Shown here: positions 60,511 through 64,000 of the stretch, piece after piece
How the letters are laid out: every line of letters begins with the position of its first letter
How positions within the stretch are numbered: the stretch's first letter is position 1
DNA from: Welwitschia mirabilis
Lineage: Eukaryota; Gnetophyta; Gnetopsida; Welwitschiales
DNA length: 64,000 nt
Reading direction: 5' to 3'
Assembly (NCBI GenBank): GCA_051453625.1
Contig: JBOZIK010000001.1
Location: 261,149,062-261,213,061, forward strand
Notes under the pieces: model-generated
The model's database searches: none
Seen by the model: only the letters and a program-made list of their open reading frames with translations
What the model was told of the DNA's origin: nothing
Translations under genes and position numbers: made by a program

Positions 60511-60562
60511 GTTAAGGTTTGATGGAATGAGTCATAAGCATATAAAGATTAAACATCAAAAA

Positions 60563-61128
60563 TGAGGGTAGTTATAAGGTGGGGATTTTCATTACCTTGC
60601 CAAGCCACCAAAAAAATAATACATAATAATTAAGCTTACATAATTAACAAATAATAAGATTTTAGCATTAATTAAAACANNNNNNNNNNNNNNNNNNNNN
60701 NNNNNNNNNNNNNNNNNNNNNNNNNNNNNNNNNNNNNNNNNNNNNNNNNNNNNNNNNNNNNNNNNNNNNNNNNNNNNNNNNNNNNNNNNNNNNNNNNNNN
60801 NNNNNNNNNNNNNNNNNNNNNNNNNNNNNNNNNNNNNNNNNNNNNNNNNNNNNNNNNNNNNNNNNNNNNNNNNNNNNNNNNNNNNNNNNNNNNNNNNNNN
60901 NNNNNNNNNNNNNNNNNNNNNNNNNNNNNNNNNNNNNNNNNNNNNNNNNNNNNNNNNNNNNNNNNNNNNNNNNNNNNNNNNNNNNNNNNNNNNNNNNNNN
61001 NNNNNNNNNNNTGAGGGTAGTTATAAGTTGGGGATTTTCATTACCTTTCAAAGACACCAAAAAAATAATACATAATAATTAAGCTTACATAATTAACAAA
61101 TAATAAGATTTTAGCATTAATTAAAACA
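60563..61128. repeat. 117-bp direct duplication flanking a 332-N gap
   Basis: 60,563-60,679 and 61,012-61,128 are about 96% identical (around four differences). Each touches the gap in a way expected either from a tandem duplication or from two overlapping contigs that were not merged. Confidence 0.9.
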
Positions 61129-61391
61129 TTCCATAACATGATAGCTGTTTTGATAATAAATAAAATAATAACTCCACACATTAAGCATCTTTCAATCATA
61201 ATAATTTCAAATTAAAATCCATAATTCATTGACATTTTTTAATATGAGCAATTAAATGAATAAGCCAAAGCACAAAATAATAATTATGAAACTATTAGCA
61301 ATAAAGAAAAACATAAAAGGTTTAGCATGAATTATTAGCTTTAAAATATTTTGAACTTAAGTCTTGGTTGTATGAAATTTGGGATGTGACA

Positions 61392-61430
61392 TTTCTCTAA
61401 CTCTTTTAGAGGTTTCATCCTTGAAACTAG
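61392..61430 (-). pseudogene. polypurine tract and pol C-terminus
   Basis: The minus strand reads FKDETSKR-type codons, then AAAAGAGTTAGAGAAA, then the LTR start TGTCACATCCC. This is the 'F.DE....GE(N)VTSH' ending common to plant Ty3/gypsy polyproteins. The pol gene that should precede it is missing. Confidence 0.55.
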
Positions 61431-61439
61431 AAATTAGCA

Positions 61440-61980
61440 AAATATTTTATTTCTTTTACTTATTCATATGATGGTGTCTTTTATTTTAAGAGCCATTCCT
61501 TCTAAAATTATTATTTTTAATCACTAAATAATTGGAAACTTTTCCTATCTAAGTCCTATTCTAACGATAAAATAATTTGACAACTTAATAACTAAGTAAT
61601 TACTTTGTAGTAAGGAAATTGTAATACCTAATTCATAGGTATTAGGGCCCTTTATTTAAAGTATCCCTTATGTCTATTGGATTCCTTTTGCTAGTGCAAT
61701 TTCTGGCATAGTGGGAACCTCCATAATTCTAACATCCCTTTCTTTGAAAATCTCTAGTTCCATTTTCTATGCAATAGGAATTTCTTGGCCTCACTTTAGG
61801 CTTATTTTTGTTCTGATTTTGTATTGCATTAAACCTAGAGATTTCACCTTTGCCATCAATTCGATTTGGCTCATTATTTCTAAAATATCTTCTTTCTTTC
61901 TTGAAATTCTCCTCTTTCTTGAAAAATTCTTTTATTTTCCCTAAACTCCTTGTCTTTATTCATAGATTCCTCACTTATTC
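61440..61980 (-). pseudogene. decayed region between gag and pol end
   Basis: The minus strand carries Lys/Arg/Glu-rich codons (about 61,880-61,930) like the basic part after the Gag capsid. No zinc knuckle, protease or RT motif is visible. The plus frame at 61,711-61,944 is its hydrophobic antisense shadow. Protease to integrase appear to have been deleted. Confidence 0.45.
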
Positions 61981-61984
61981 TAGC

Positions 61985-62620
61985 CTTTTCTAAAGATTCT
62001 GTAATGCTTTTACATTGGAATAACTTAACTTCGCTTTGAATTGTAGGATATAATCCCGTATGAATCTATAAACCTTTACTGTTTTGCTTCCTACGAACTG
62101 AGGAACATACCACAAGAGTTCCATGAACTTATACTCATATTGAGCTATCATCATTAGACTTGTTTAAGACTATAAAATTCGTCATCTTTTGAATTCAAGA
62201 AAATTTTTGATATGTACTTAACTTTAAATCTTCCTTTATATTCTTCCCAAGGAATGGACATTGGATGAGATACTCTTTCTACATCCCACCATAAGGCTGC
62301 TCCTTTCATAAGATGATGGTTACCAGTAATGACTTCTATTTAGAGGTAAAGTTGACTAAATCCAATTCTCTTTTAATAGAAATTAACCATGATTCAGCAT
62401 CTGCTGCATTATTAACACCCTTAAAAGTTGGAGGATTCATTCTTTTGAATTGCATCATCATCTTTCTAAGGGGTTTTCCATTTTCCCTACCATTGTTTTG
62501 TTCATGAAGTTCACCTACTAGGTCATTAGCTGTATCTACTAAAGTGGTAACTTTAGTTATTCGATTCATTAACCTTCTAAGAGGCATATTATTCCTGTGG
62601 AGATCAACTACACATATCAT
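61985..62620 (-). pseudogene. Ty3/gypsy gag remnant
   Basis: The longest frame (62,336-62,620, 94 codons) ends in FKRMNPPTFKGVNNAADAES, then W and LISIKRELD, matching the Gag capsid start F.R..PP.F.G..D...AE.W...I. After a frameshift come MKGAALWWDVERVSHPMS then WEEYKGRFKVKYISK (about 62,215-62,310) and AQYEYKFMELLWYVPQF (about 62,090-62,150), then RFIRDYILQFKAKLS. These are the GEA..WW, W..F...F...Y, V.EY...F..L..YAP and RF..GL motifs in order. One or two frame breaks separate them. This is the best-preserved gag in the window, on the correct side of the PBS. Its start codon is uncertain. Confidence 0.92.
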
Positions 62621-62761
62621 AAATCCATGATAAAATTAGTTAAGCCAAGTGAATTCGCAAGCTAACAATAGTTATACCCAGTGAGGTCATCAACTTAGTA
62701 ATAGTTACACCAGCGAATTATCAACTTAACCATAGTTGTTCCAAGTAAATTCGAAACCTAA

Positions 62762-62773
62762 GCTCTAAAACCA
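62762..62773 (-). other. primer-binding site, initiator-Met type (outer)
   Basis: The plus strand reads GCTCTAAAACCA, i.e. minus TGGTTTTAGAGC, 10 of 12 matches to TGGTATCAGAGC. It lies three bases from the LTR edge at 62,777 and 140 bp upstream of gag. Confidence 0.7.
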
Positions 62774-62776
62774 AAT

Positions 62777-63660
62777 TGTAACACCCAAAAGTTCTATAGT
62801 TGAAAAATCTCTAGAAAGTTTAATGCTCTGATACCAAATGTAAAGGCCCAAGATTTTAACAACTAAAAACTTGAAACTTATAGTACAAAAACTTATAGTA
62901 ACAACTAAAAACTTGAAATTTATTTATCAAAAAGTAATAGTGTAATTATTTTCCCAATGGTCATATCCTAGTGTATCCAATAATAGTCAAAATTAACTAT
63001 AATTACCATATAAAATGTACGATCTATAATTAGTAAAGTATTATTTGTTGGTCAAAGAATCAATGCAATAGAGTTAGAAGACCAAAGCAATGTGATGCCC
63101 CAAGTAGATGGGCTAAATAAAGCCATATTTACAATTACACCTTGATTACTTAAGAGTATGGCTAAGGCACAAATAATATTAGGTTAATATGTTAAGATAG
63201 AAGATATAACCCTAATAAAGGATCTACTAACATTTACAGGAGAAAGAAATAATCCATTATAAAGATTAGCATAAAAAAAATATTATCAATTATAAAACCA
63301 TGTAGATATAAGAATGCTTTAAGTAGAACTAAGTTAGAAATAGTTGGTGACTTAAGATAAATAAAGAGTTACATCCTTTGGTTGATAACTTAGGATAAGA
63401 TAAGTAAAGAATCCTTATAGTAGTGGTTTCACACACATCATCCATTTAAGTATTGACTCAATGCCTAGTTACACAATCCTTATTATTTTACCCCATGTTG
63501 AATTAATTCTTTTCTAAAGTTTGAAGTTTCATTTGATAAATTTTAAAGGTTTTTTAAAAGGATTTACAAAGATTCAAACACCCAAACTCCCATGTACCAT
63601 CTTATTTCCACTCTAATAATAAATTTCACCATTGTTATTAACTTGTTCTATTTTGGGGGT
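62777..63660 (-). repeat. LTR-type repeat, right copy
   Basis: The minus-strand end is GGGTGTTACA, next to the PBS. It is colinear with 56,115-57,005. Its distal part is lost at the gap 63,671-63,770, so this is probably the 5' LTR of the gag-bearing element, running off the window or into the gap. Confidence 0.75.
62825..62836 (-). other. embedded PBS motif inside LTR (inner)
   Basis: The plus strand reads GCTCTGATACCA, a perfect complement-type match (12 of 12) to the initiator-Met PBS, followed by AA and a second LTR-like start TGTAAAGGCCC. The left LTR copy carries the same motif at 56,163-56,174 (11 of 12). Confidence 0.8.
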
Positions 63661-63670
63661 GTGGGGGAAG

Positions 63671-64000
63671 NNNNNNNNNNNNNNNNNNNNNNNNNNNNNN
63701 NNNNNNNNNNNNNNNNNNNNNNNNNNNNNNNNNNNNNNNNNNNNNNNNNNNNNNNNNNNNNNNNNNNNNNAGAAAACATTTACTTAAGTTCTGATTTATC
63801 TAGAACTCTATGAAATCACTCTATCCTAATTCTTCCTTGCTAGCCTTAGCCTTCAAGAGCTTTTATTCCTCCTACTATTATTTCATCTAAAGTACTTATT
63901 TCCTTATGTATTCCTAAAATTAATCGACTCTTAAATTCTTTTTTTTTCAACTTTTAAATTAAAGAACTTGACATCCATATATTCCTACTGCCTTCTTTAT
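63671..64000. other. gap and unidentified end of window
   Basis: 100 N (63,671-63,770), then 230 bp of AT-rich sequence with no match that I can see to the left LTR copy. No feature called. Confidence 0.6.

Larger units (their letters stand above)
59329..61391 (-). repeat. probable LTR of a minus-strand Ty3/gypsy element (partial)
   Basis: On the minus strand it begins TGTCACATCCC at 61,391, directly after a purine-rich tract and a pol-type C-terminus. A TATA box lies at 60,503-60,510, followed by a CT-rich leader. The left end is lost in or before the gap 58,434-59,328. The plus frame at 59,797-60,063 shows no known domain. The gap at 60,680-61,011 is flanked by a 117-bp duplication. Confidence 0.5.

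Overview
The window looks like a heterochromatic or intergenic stretch of a seed-plant (angiosperm-type) nuclear genome. It is very AT-rich and CpG-poor. I found no host gene on either strand. Almost all recognisable sequence is old LTR-retrotransposon DNA whose reading frames are broken by many stops and frameshifts. The plant assignment rests on Athila-type and chromovirus-type Ty3/gypsy pol motifs, primer-binding sites of the initiator-Met and Asp tRNA types, and a plant-type 5S rRNA relic. I cannot name the species. Nine runs of N interrupt the sequence, and three of them are flanked by duplicated sequence.

Layout. 1-8,870: 3' part of a minus-strand Athila-like element (gag end, protease, RT, RNase H, integrase, long 3' tail), cut off at both ends. 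8,875-37,616: several copies of one repeat of about 5.06 kb with LTR-type ends (TGTCACA...TGTTACA in plus orientation). Two neighbouring copies are separated by only about 112 bp holding a PBS-like and a PPT-like motif. A complete Athila-like element (15,803-28,144) sits inside one copy, with two 1,105-bp LTRs and a perfect 5-bp target duplication. Another copy carries a roughly 360-bp retroposon with a full-length 5S rRNA-like head, a tRNA-like second part and an A-rich tail. A further copy (32,555-37,616) stands alone like a solo LTR.

37,617-51,036: a plus-strand Ty3/gypsy chromovirus-type element (gag, protease, RT, RNase H, integrase, chromodomain-like tail). Its 5' LTR is truncated, its RNase H/integrase segment is duplicated, and a piece of a third element is nested between the duplicates next to an assembly gap. 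51,037-56,114: a 67-69 bp tandem repeat, a decayed plus-strand pol fragment, a possible LTR start and a long CA microsatellite. 56,115-64,000: a minus-strand Ty3/gypsy element with a gag remnant, a PBS and two related LTR copies. Each of those LTR copies contains a second PBS motif.

Nothing here appears able to express a functional protein. The relationships between parts are nested insertion, LTR-LTR recombination and decay rather than a working pathway. The most unusual items are the 5S/tRNA composite retroposon, the giant-LTR element with almost no internal region, and the LTR that carries an embedded PBS.
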